Origin: Chitinophagales bacterium
GTDB lineage: Bacteria; Bacteroidota; Bacteroidia; Chitinophagales; UBA10324
NCBI GenBank assembly: GCA_026786335.1
Contig: JAJAYG010000174.1
Span: forward strand, 1-5,583
Direction of reading: 5' to 3'
DNA length: 5,583 bases
The notes below the pieces were generated by a model. The model was not told the DNA's origin. It searched no databases and was given only the letters and a program-made list of their open reading frames with translations. The position numbers and the translations under genes were made by a program. Every line of letters begins with the position of its first letter. Position 1 is the stretch's first letter. Positions 1-5,583 of this stretch are shown here, piece by piece.

Positions 1-1738
1 GCGAATGACCATACTGGGAACTGCAGGCGCAACACAAGGTTTTGTTGGCATAGGAACAAATGCCCCCCAAAGCCCACTGCATTTGCACGGCACATTACAA
101 CTGACCAGTGCAGCAACAAATGCGGGTGCTGGCGATGGATTGTTACTTAGAAATAGTGTTACAGGTGGCCCGGTTGATTTTGTACAACAGGAGACTAATG
201 CATTTAGGTTTTTTACTCCCGGTTCAAGTGGTGTACAGAAAATGATTATCACGAGCGCAGGCGAAGTAGGCATTGGTACTATGAGCAACCCCGGTAACAG
301 ATGTGAAATTGAATCAGGTAATTCAATTCAGTTGCGGCTAACTTACACAGGTGCATCGAGTTACTTTACCACATTGGGTGCAAACACGAATGGAGATTTT
401 CAAATTTTTGCTAACAAAGGGGCAGATGAAAGAGGTGTTGTAATTGGAACTAACAATTCAAGCCCGGCGGCAAGCGGAAAACTTCATGTAGTTGGTAGTC
501 CATTTACAAATGGAATTTATGTAAGCAACACGGTAACCAGCAGCACAGGAATCTTGGTAGAAAATACCGGAACTACTTCACAGGGAATTAAAAGTACTGG
601 GGTAAGCCAGGGTGTATGGGGAATCGCAACAGGCAATCCACAAAGTGTAGTCTTTTCCTCAAATGGAGTTAAAGGCGAAGTATCAAACTCTAACACTGGC
701 ACTGCATATAATACAGGCAATGTAGCTGTGCTTGGTTCGGTAACCGGTTCGGGTGCAAGCGCTTTTAATGCTGGTGTTGAAGGCAATTCTACCGTAAATC
801 TGTCAACGGTTTCTAACTATGGAACTTATGGTCTTGCAACAAATGGTGCAACTACTGTTGGTGCTTACGGAAAAGCTACAGGTGGCACTGCAAACTATGG
901 CTTGTATGCTGAAGTTGCAGGAACTTCATCTGCAGGCACAGTTCTAAATTATGCCGGCTACTTTGTTGGCGATGCAAAAGTCACCGGCGATCTTTTTGTA
1001 GTGGGTACGCCTTATAATATAGGTGGTACTGGTTCATGGAATACATCTGATGCAATACTCAAACAAAACATTGAAGCTATAGAAGGCACAAAGGCAATTG
1101 ATTGGATCAATCAACTGAAACCATCAAGCTATTATTTTGATACGCTCCAATTTCCAGAGTTTCGGTTTCCGAAAGAGCAGCAATTCGGATTTATAGCTCA
1201 AGACATAGAACCAATATTTCCTAACATGGTTCGTAAACTTGCCATTTCAGATTCTCTTACTGTTGAGGTAGTCAACTATCAGGAGTTCATCGCAATTTTG
1301 GCTGCAGGATTAAAACAAGAATTGTCTGACAAAGTTGCTCTTCAAGCTCAGGTCAACGATTTACAAATCCAACTTGATGCTTTACAAGAACTGGTGAATA
1401 ACTGCTGTGGCTATGGAATGCGCCTTCAAGATCAAGGCAGCAATCCATCACAGTCAATTAAAATTGTTTCTGAATCAACTGCACTGCTTGGCGATTGCAA
1501 ACAAAACCCTACCGATGGCAGTACAATTATTACTATTAAAGTGCCAGAGAAAATTAGTGAAGCACTCATCATCTTTACCGATCAGTTAGGTAAAGAAGTT
1601 TTTAGAGAAGTAATTACCAATCGCGGTTACAGTGATTTGAATATTGAAACTTCGCAATTGGAGAATGGGATTTACCATTACTCTTTGGTTGCTGATCGTA
1701 AAGTGATTGACACTAAACAGTTAGTAAAGCAGCATTGA
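1..1738 (+). CDS. Tail-fibre-like surface protein with peptidase S74 chaperone domain and C-terminal T9SS sorting domain (5' partial)
   Basis: Probably an exported, trimeric, fibre-like surface protein or adhesin. The frame is open to the left edge (an Arg codon precedes the ATG at 5) and no signal peptide is seen, so the true start is very likely outside; residues are counted from that ATG (577 aa). Seen in order: GIGT-type segments near residues 13-27, 87-105 and 143-163, of the kind found in phage-fibre-like proteins; a Gly/Tyr-rich repeat region at about 195-325; a peptidase S74 domain at about 344-440 with the S-D-x-x-L-K motif (S348, D349, K353) and GFIAQDIEPIFPNMV; a heptad-like coiled coil at about 433-466; C467-C468; and from about 490 a beta-rich tail (QNP near 500, LENGIYHYSL, VIDTKQLVKQH) resembling a T9SS type A sorting domain. 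In S74 proteins this domain helps the fibre trimerise and then cuts itself off before the Ser. Fibre, S74 domain and sorting tail are well supported; the ligand is unknown. Confidence 0.88.
   Translation, partial: RMTILGTAGATQGFVGIGTNAPQSPLHLHGTLQLTSAATNAGAGDGLLLRNSVTGGPVDFVQQETNAFRFFTPGSSGVQKMIITSAGEVGIGTMSNPGNRCEIESGNSIQLRLTYTGASSYFTTLGANTNGDFQIFANKGADERGVVIGTNNSSPAASGKLHVVGSPFTNGIYVSNTVTSSTGILVENTGTTSQGIKSTGVSQGVWGIATGNPQSVVFSSNGVKGEVSNSNTGTAYNTGNVAVLGSVTGSGASAFNAGVEGNSTVNLSTVSNYGTYGLATNGATTVGAYGKATGGTANYGLYAEVAGTSSAGTVLNYAGYFVGDAKVTGDLFVVGTPYNIGGTGSWNTSDAILKQNIEAIEGTKAIDWINQLKPSSYYFDTLQFPEFRFPKEQQFGFIAQDIEPIFPNMVRKLAISDSLTVEVVNYQEFIAILAAGLKQELSDKVALQAQVNDLQIQLDALQELVNNCCGYGMRLQDQGSNPSQSIKIVSESTALLGDCKQNPTDGSTIITIKVPEKISEALIIFTDQLGKEVFREVITNRGYSDLNIETSQLENGIYHYSLVADRKVIDTKQLVKQH
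587..979 (+). repeat. Degenerate Tyr-Gly-rich protein repeat region within the fibre gene
   Basis: Residues about 195-325 of the fibre protein are built from imperfect short segments around G-x-x-G or Y-G cores, such as GVWGIATG, NYGTYGLATN, VGAYGKATGG, NYGLYAEVAG and NYAGYFVGD. Spacing is irregular and the DNA copies have diverged, so this is a protein-level repeat and not a recent tandem duplication. The pattern suggests a beta-structured shaft just before the S74 domain. The boundaries are approximate and judged by eye. Confidence 0.5.
1046..1063 (+). other. Predicted S74 self-cleavage site (Ser-Asp...Lys motif)
   Basis: These codons encode S-D-A-I-L-K. The Ser at 1046-1048 and Lys at 1061-1063 are five residues apart, the spacing of the Ser/Lys pair known from phage endosialidase C-terminal chaperone domains, where the chain is cut just before the Ser. 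Both residues are present, so the site looks competent. Cleavage itself is inferred. Confidence 0.65.
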
Positions 1739-1770
1739 TTTTTCTGTTATTGCGCTGAATAAGTTTCATT

Positions 1771-1811
1771 AAAAAAAATGAGTGACTCTAATTGAGTAAC
1801 TCATTTTTTTT
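1771..1811. terminator. Bidirectional intrinsic terminator between convergent genes
   Basis: The inverted repeat pairs ATGAGT (1778-1783) with ACTCAT (1799-1804), continues past one G/A mismatch with ACTC (1785-1788) against GAGT (1794-1797), and closes on a TAATT loop. It is flanked by A7 on the left and T7 on the right, which also pair. Read from either strand, a stem is followed by a U-tract, so it can terminate both the fibre gene (stop 33 bp upstream) and ftsZ (stop about 17 bp away on the other side). A weaker TTAAC/GTTAA pair (1810-1814 and 1822-1826) lies beside it. Confidence 0.9.
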
Positions 1812-1828
1812 AACGCTTTTTGTTAATT

Positions 1829-3412
1829 TCAATCCACCTTATCATTCCCGTGCAAAAAAGAATTGTTCTTTTTTAACTCCAAAGGTTTATTGGGATCATC
1901 GGAATTTTCGAGGTAGTAAGAAGAGAGATTTGACTCTGATGAATGCGGCACATCTTTAATCTGTGTATTGCGGCGCAGGTAGGCCGGTTGATTTTCGAGT
2001 TCAGAAATTACGCCGGGGTTATCGAGTTTCATGCTCAGGTTGCGCAGTTTGCTTACTCTGTCTTTTGCTGCATTGTTAGATAGTTCGGCATTGATATTAA
2101 TGGGTTGGTTTTTCATATCAATAATTTCCTTTGCCGTTTTTTCAATCAGCACAAATTCATTCTCTGCAGCTTTTACTGCTTCTTCTTCCAGTTCCTGCAT
2201 TACAATCTCATCATCCTTTAATTCAATTTTTAAAGTTGGTGTTTCAAAAACATTTTCGTTATCAGTTAAGTCAAACTCAAAATTAATTTGCGGGTTCGCG
2301 ATATTTTTTTCTTCTGCCTGCTGTGCTTTTGCTTGTTGCTTAGGTTTTCTTGCAACATTTTCTTTTGCTTCAGGTTTACTCTTTGCTTCTTCATTCAAAT
2401 TAAAAGTAACACGGCTGCTTTTTGCAAGGTCTTTTCTCTGGTGCAATGAAGATTCGAAACCTGTTGCAATCACTGTAACCAACAACTTATCACCAATTGA
2501 ATCATTGTGGCAATTTCCCCAGATGATATTGGTTTCGTAACCAGCTTCGCGCTGTATGTATTCTGTTATCTCACTCACTTCATCGAGCGTAACTTCTACA
2601 GTACCCGAAGTAATGTTTAGTAAAATATTTTTCGATCCTTTAATATCATTGTCATTCAGCAATGGAGAATTGATGGCTGCTTCAACTGCTCTTAGTGCGC
2701 GGTTCTCTCCTTCAAAAGCAGCCATCCCCATTATTGCCACGCCGCTGTTGCGCATTACAGTATTCACATCTTCAAAGTCAACATTCACATAGCCGGGTAC
2801 TGTGATTATTTCAGCCATGCTCTTTGCTGCATTCGCAAGAATATTATCTGCCTGTGCAAATGCTGCGCTGAGTGTGAGGTTGCCATGCATCTCACGTAAC
2901 TTATCATTCGAAACAATGATGAGTGTGTCCACATGATTTTTCATTTCAGCAATTCCTTCAACCGCTTGCTGAAATCTTCTTGGCCCTTCAGCAGAGAATG
3001 GCGAGGTAACCAAACCCACAGTGAGAATTCCCATTTCACGCGCTTGCTTTGCAATCACGGGTGCTGCGCCGGTTCCTGTTCCTTTGCCCATGCCGGCAGT
3101 AATGAATAACATTTTTGTATTGCGTTCTAAAAATGCTTTTACATCATCAATGGATTCTATTGCAGAGCGGCGGCCAACTTCGGGGTTCATTCCGGCACCT
3201 CTTCCTTCAGTGAGATTTAATCCTAACTGAATTTTATTTGGAATAGGGCTCATCTCCAAAGCTTGGCGATCAGTGTTTGCAACAATAAAGTTTACACCCA
3301 CTATTCCCTGACGAAACATGTGGTTGACTGCATTGCCGCCGCCGCCGCCAACGCCAATTACTTTTATGATGGAGGCCTGTTCTCCTTTCGGCAAATCAAA
3401 TTGAATGCTCAT
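1829..3412 (-). CDS. ftsZ: Cell division protein FtsZ (tubulin-like GTPase)
   Basis: Bacterial tubulin homologue that polymerises with GTP at midcell to form the division ring. The 527-aa protein starts at ATG 3410-3412 and ends with TGA. The GTPase body (about 1-320) has the Gly-rich loop IGVGGGGGNAVNHM (19-32), NTDRQAL (46-52), the signature AGMGKGTGTGAAP (106-118), and the synergy-loop NVDFEDV (210-216) with N210, D212 and D215 intact. The signature normally reads GMGGGTGTG; here its middle Gly is Lys110. A long, charged, low-complexity linker (about 322-470) leads to the conserved partner-binding peptide ENQPAYLRRN (473-482), followed by 45 further residues ending in NSFLHGNDKVD. At 527 aa it is well above the roughly 380-400 aa of E. 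coli-type FtsZ because of the linker and tail. It is the last gene of the ftsQ-ftsA-ftsZ set, 68 bp after ftsA, with no visible Shine-Dalgarno sequence, and ends at the shared terminator. Identity is certain; the effect of Lys110 is unknown. Confidence 0.98.
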   Translation of the reverse strand: MSIQFDLPKGEQASIIKVIGVGGGGGNAVNHMFRQGIVGVNFIVANTDRQALEMSPIPNKIQLGLNLTEGRGAGMNPEVGRRSAIESIDDVKAFLERNTKMLFITAGMGKGTGTGAAPVIAKQAREMGILTVGLVTSPFSAEGPRRFQQAVEGIAEMKNHVDTLIIVSNDKLREMHGNLTLSAAFAQADNILANAAKSMAEIITVPGYVNVDFEDVNTVMRNSGVAIMGMAAFEGENRALRAVEAAINSPLLNDNDIKGSKNILLNITSGTVEVTLDEVSEITEYIQREAGYETNIIWGNCHNDSIGDKLLVTVIATGFESSLHQRKDLAKSSRVTFNLNEEAKSKPEAKENVARKPKQQAKAQQAEEKNIANPQINFEFDLTDNENVFETPTLKIELKDDEIVMQELEEEAVKAAENEFVLIEKTAKEIIDMKNQPININAELSNNAAKDRVSKLRNLSMKLDNPGVISELENQPAYLRRNTQIKDVPHSSESNLSSYYLENSDDPNKPLELKKNNSFLHGNDKVD

Positions 3413-3417
3413 ATAAA

Positions 3418-3445
3418 TTAAGTTTTAAGTTTTGAGTTTTGAGTT
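3418..3445. repeat. Tandem heptamer repeat (4 x 7 bp) in the ftsZ leader
   Basis: On the plus strand, two copies of TTAAGTT are followed without gaps by two copies of TTGAGTT, differing by one base; on the ftsZ sense strand they read AACTCAA twice, then AACTTAA twice. The array ends 5 bp from the ftsZ start codon, so it occupies the place where a ribosome binding site would lie. It could be a dispersed simple repeat or part of the translation leader; the sequence alone does not decide. Confidence 0.85.
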
Positions 3446-3459
3446 CAGGTTTTCTGAAC
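3443..3459. promoter_or_regulatory. Small inverted repeat upstream of ftsZ
   Basis: GTTCAG (3443-3448) is the inverse complement of CTGAAC (3454-3459), separated by GTTTT. It gives a 6-bp stem with a 5-nt loop in the ftsA-ftsZ gap and overlaps the last bases of the heptamer array. No U-tract follows on the ftsZ strand, so it is not a convincing terminator. It could be an operator or leader hairpin, or chance in AT-rich DNA. I found no good match to the Bacteroidota TAnnTTTG promoter element here. Confidence 0.25.
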
Positions 3460-3480
3460 ATTAAATTTTAAATCAGAATT

Positions 3481-4797
3481 TCATTTTAAATCATCATCAA
3501 TGCCTGCGGCAAAAAAATCTTTCATGCCGGTTAATAATTTTCCAACCAAACCAATTCTTTCGCGCTGTGTTTCTGTTTGTTGAATTTCCATTTCCGGAAT
3601 TTTAATTCCCTCCTGCTCTTTTATCAATCGTTCCTTCCGCAATTCATGATCTTCAAAACCATTTAACACCAAGCCAACGCCGGTAGAAAACATGGGGTGT
3701 TTTACTTTTTCAATTTTTGAAGAAGCAAGGTGTTCAATCGGTAATCCGATTCTTGCAGGCAAGCCTGTGATGTATTCTGTAAGTTGAACAAGGTTTGCAA
3801 GATGTGCGCCGCCACCGGTTACTACCACACCACCTATCAATTTATTTTTGAAACCACTCATGGTGATTTCACCATCCACCAATTCAAGAATTTCTTCCAT
3901 GCGTGCGTTGATGATGTTCGCCAAATTGCGAACAGAAATTTCTTTTGGTTCACCACCACGTAAACCGGGAATTGAAACGATTTGATTTTCCATTGAAGGA
4001 TCTGAGATCGCACTGCCGAATCTGCACTTAAGAATTTCTGCCTGATTCTTCATCACCATGCAACCATCTTTAATGTCTTCAGTGATCACATTTCCACCGA
4101 AAGGAATCACGTAGGTGTGGCGAATAATTCCATCCTGAAAAATTGCAATGTCAGTGGTGCCACCGCCAATGTCAACCAATGCAACGCCCGCATCTTTTTC
4201 CTCGAGACTCAAAACTGCAGAAGCTGATGCAAGCGGTTCCAGAATCATATCTTCCATTACCAGCCCTGCTTTCTCAACACACTTCTTAATATTTTGTGCG
4301 GCAGAAATCTGTCCGGTGATGATGTGAAAGTTTGCTTCGAGCCGAACACCGCACATTCCTACAGGTTCTTTAATACCGGGTTCGCTGTCAATTAAAAATT
4401 CCTGCGGCAAAACATGGATGATTCTGTCACCGGGATTTACCACGAGCTTTCGCATATCATCAGTTAATTTTCTGATGTCTTCCTTGCTAATTTCCGTTTC
4501 AACATTATCGCGAACAAGAATGCCGCGGTGTTGCAAACTTTTAATATGTTGCCCGGCAATTCCTACATAAACACTTTTGATATCTACGCCCGAATTGTCT
4601 TCAGCTTCTTTAACTGCTTTCTTAATTGCATCAACGGTTTTATCAATATTTGCAACAACACCCCGAGAAACACCAAATGATTCAGAAGTTCCGATTCCTT
4701 CAATTTGAATTTTTCCAAATTCATTTCTCTTAGCTACAATTGCACAAATTTTTGTTGTGCCTATGTCAAGACCAACAATGTATTCCGATGTTTCCAT
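3481..4797 (-). CDS. ftsA: Cell division protein FtsA (actin-like FtsZ membrane tether)
   Basis: Actin-fold ATPase that binds the FtsZ C-terminal peptide, anchors the ring to the cytoplasmic face of the inner membrane and recruits later division proteins. Counting from ATG 4795-4797 (438 aa; E. coli FtsA is 420), it shows the phosphate-1 motif VGLDIGTTKIC (8-18), the FtsA-specific 1C subdomain region (roughly 80-165), phosphate-2 motif VALVDIGGGTTDIAIF (205-220) and adenosine motif GGVVVTGGGAHL (322-333). The C-terminal stretch IGLVGKLLTGMKDFFA (415-430) looks like the amphipathic membrane-targeting helix, after a charged spacer (about 385-412). An in-frame TTG two codons upstream (4801-4803) is possible; the ATG is preferred as the ordinary codon and because it lies just before the conserved core. 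It begins 13 bp after the ftsQ stop, so the two are probably co-transcribed. No Shine-Dalgarno sequence is visible. No key motif is missing. Confidence 0.98.
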   Translation of the reverse strand: METSEYIVGLDIGTTKICAIVAKRNEFGKIQIEGIGTSESFGVSRGVVANIDKTVDAIKKAVKEAEDNSGVDIKSVYVGIAGQHIKSLQHRGILVRDNVETEISKEDIRKLTDDMRKLVVNPGDRIIHVLPQEFLIDSEPGIKEPVGMCGVRLEANFHIITGQISAAQNIKKCVEKAGLVMEDMILEPLASASAVLSLEEKDAGVALVDIGGGTTDIAIFQDGIIRHTYVIPFGGNVITEDIKDGCMVMKNQAEILKCRFGSAISDPSMENQIVSIPGLRGGEPKEISVRNLANIINARMEEILELVDGEITMSGFKNKLIGGVVVTGGGAHLANLVQLTEYITGLPARIGLPIEHLASSKIEKVKHPMFSTGVGLVLNGFEDHELRKERLIKEQEGIKIPEMEIQQTETQRERIGLVGKLLTGMKDFFAAGIDDDLK

Positions 4798-4810
4798 AAT
4801 CAATTAATAT

Positions 4811-5583
4811 TTAGTTACTGTTTAAGTTTATCGTTGATGAATTAATTGTTGCTTCCACTCCTCTTCTAACACAATAGATTTTGTTATCATATTTTAAATT
4901 GATCATCGAATACTGATTCAGGTTTACATGACCAATTGTTTCGCGGTAAAAAATTTTGAGCCGATCAAATTTTTCATTCAGGTTTTCTGTATCACCGATT
5001 AAGATTGAATGATTACCGATCATGGGGATTATTTCAATTTCATTTTGCTTGTTAATGATGATCTGCTCTGTTAATGATGAAAGAAATGAATCACGCTGAA
5101 TGAAATCTGCAAGAACAAAAAGATTTTTCTCTGTTATTGAATCTGCAATCGACTGATGATCGGCATTGGTAAAAATAAATCCTGTTGCTACCTGAACCCT
5201 TGCTGTAAAGTTAGAGGAGAGCGGCATGCGCTTTCCATGATTGTCGAGATAATAACTCACAGATTGGTTGTTGATAATCCTCAATACAGGCGTGCGTTGT
5301 TGAATGTTGATTGTAATTTTTTCATTTGCATCAGTATAAATTTCTGCATGCTCCACATATGGATTGTTCTCCAGCACCTGTTCTAACTGTCGGTAATTAA
5401 TTGCAGCTGCAGGCTTTGCACTTTTAAAATTCACTCTGTTATCACGCAGTATTTGCAACACATCATTTTTACTGATGAAAAAATTTCCATTGCTCTCATC
5501 AATATTTATTTCAATCCCGCGGAATGATATTGCTTTTTGTTTTTGAATGGAAGCGCCGAGTAAAACGATAACACCGCTACCGC
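4811..5583 (-). CDS. ftsQ: Cell division protein FtsQ (5' partial)
   Basis: Single-pass inner membrane protein whose periplasmic part belongs to the FtsQLB complex, which relays the signal from the Z-ring to septal peptidoglycan synthesis. The frame runs unbroken from the right edge to TAA at 4811-4813 and gives 256 residues; the start and cytoplasmic tail are outside the window. The first visible residues, GSGVIVLLGAS, look like the end of the transmembrane helix. Next comes a POTRA-like region (about 20-100) with FRGIEINI, KNDVLQILRDN and NPYVEHAEIY, then the beta domain with INIQQRTPVLRI, YYLDNHGKRMPLS, an FDRLKIFY segment and, near the end, YSMINLKYDNKIYCVRR. The GTG at 5459-5461 is internal: the POTRA region begins some 20 codons before it. 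Identification rests on these patterns plus position directly before ftsA. The family is poorly conserved in sequence, but context makes the call strong. Confidence 0.93.
   Translation of the reverse strand, partial: GSGVIVLLGASIQKQKAISFRGIEINIDESNGNFFISKNDVLQILRDNRVNFKSAKPAAAINYRQLEQVLENNPYVEHAEIYTDANEKITINIQQRTPVLRIINNQSVSYYLDNHGKRMPLSSNFTARVQVATGFIFTNADHQSIADSITEKNLFVLADFIQRDSFLSSLTEQIIINKQNEIEIIPMIGNHSILIGDTENLNEKFDRLKIFYRETIGHVNLNQYSMINLKYDNKIYCVRRGVEATINSSTINLNSN

Noticed and set aside
517..786. Minus-strand 89-aa Pro/Leu-rich open frame
   Set aside because: Opposite the Gly/Thr-rich repeats of the fibre gene; the composition is a reverse-complement artefact.
1407..1589. 60-aa plus-strand open frame
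   Set aside because: It overlaps the fibre gene in another frame across the coiled-coil to sorting-domain region, which is clearly coding.
1..1738. Fibre gene as part of a prophage or phage tail module
   Set aside because: S74 and GIGT segments occur in phage fibres, but the C-terminal sorting domain and the lack of any other phage gene fit a cellular surface protein. Only the left flank, outside the window, could change this.
2031..2540. 169-aa open frame on the plus strand, Ser/Phe-rich and seemingly membrane-like
   Set aside because: It lies wholly opposite the FtsZ linker; its composition is what the reverse complement of Lys/Glu/Asn-rich codons gives. No family resemblance or leader.
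2556..3230. Two plus-strand open frames (2556-2792 and 3021-3230)
   Set aside because: Both lie opposite the conserved FtsZ GTPase domain and show no recognisable protein features.
4798..4803. TTG at 4801-4803 as the ftsA start
   Set aside because: An ATG two codons later sits nearer the conserved core, and neither start has a Shine-Dalgarno sequence to favour it. The TTG is possible but less likely.
5156..5386. 76-aa plus-strand open frame with several Cys
   Set aside because: Opposite the FtsQ periplasmic domain; no motif arrangement such as a zinc site, and no leader.
4811..5461. A 216-aa FtsQ starting at the GTG at 5459-5461
   Set aside because: The frame is open to the right edge, and the 40 residues upstream hold the expected membrane helix end and the start of the POTRA region, so the GTG is internal.

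Overview
The window looks like a chromosomal segment of a member of the Bacteroidota. Four things suggest this. The gene order on the minus strand is ftsQ-ftsA-ftsZ, the end of the division and cell wall (dcw) cluster. FtsZ has the long-tailed form I associate with this phylum. The surface protein on the other strand ends in a type IX secretion (T9SS) type A-like sorting domain. No Shine-Dalgarno sequence is visible ahead of ftsA or ftsZ. I cannot place it below phylum from the sequence alone.

Layout: positions 1-1738 (+) hold the 3' part of a gene for a large, glycine-rich, fibre-like surface protein. In order it carries GIGT-type repeats, a Tyr-Gly-rich repeat region, a peptidase S74 intramolecular chaperone domain with its Ser/Lys self-cleavage pair, a coiled coil, a Cys-Cys pair and a C-terminal T9SS-like sorting domain. 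Its 5' end lies left of the window. Positions 1771-1811 form a strong hairpin with an A-tract on one side and a T-tract on the other, so it can end transcription from both directions. Positions 1829-5583 (-) hold ftsZ (complete), ftsA (complete) and ftsQ (its N-terminus is cut off by the right edge). There is no gene-free stretch over 300 bases. The longest gaps are about 90 bp (fibre gene to ftsZ, containing the terminator) and 68 bp (ftsA to ftsZ, containing a tandem heptamer repeat and a small hairpin).

How the genes work together: FtsZ polymerises into the division ring, FtsA tethers it to the inner membrane through a C-terminal amphipathic helix, and FtsQ is the membrane-anchored periplasmic member of the FtsQLB complex that links the ring to septal wall synthesis. 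The fibre protein is functionally separate and simply converges on the end of this operon.

I see no sign of a new multi-gene system. The points most worth checking are a Lys in place of a Gly inside the FtsZ GTP-binding signature, the heptamer array in the ftsZ leader, and the fibre protein's design, in which the secretion signal lies on the far side of the predicted self-cleavage site from the fibre.
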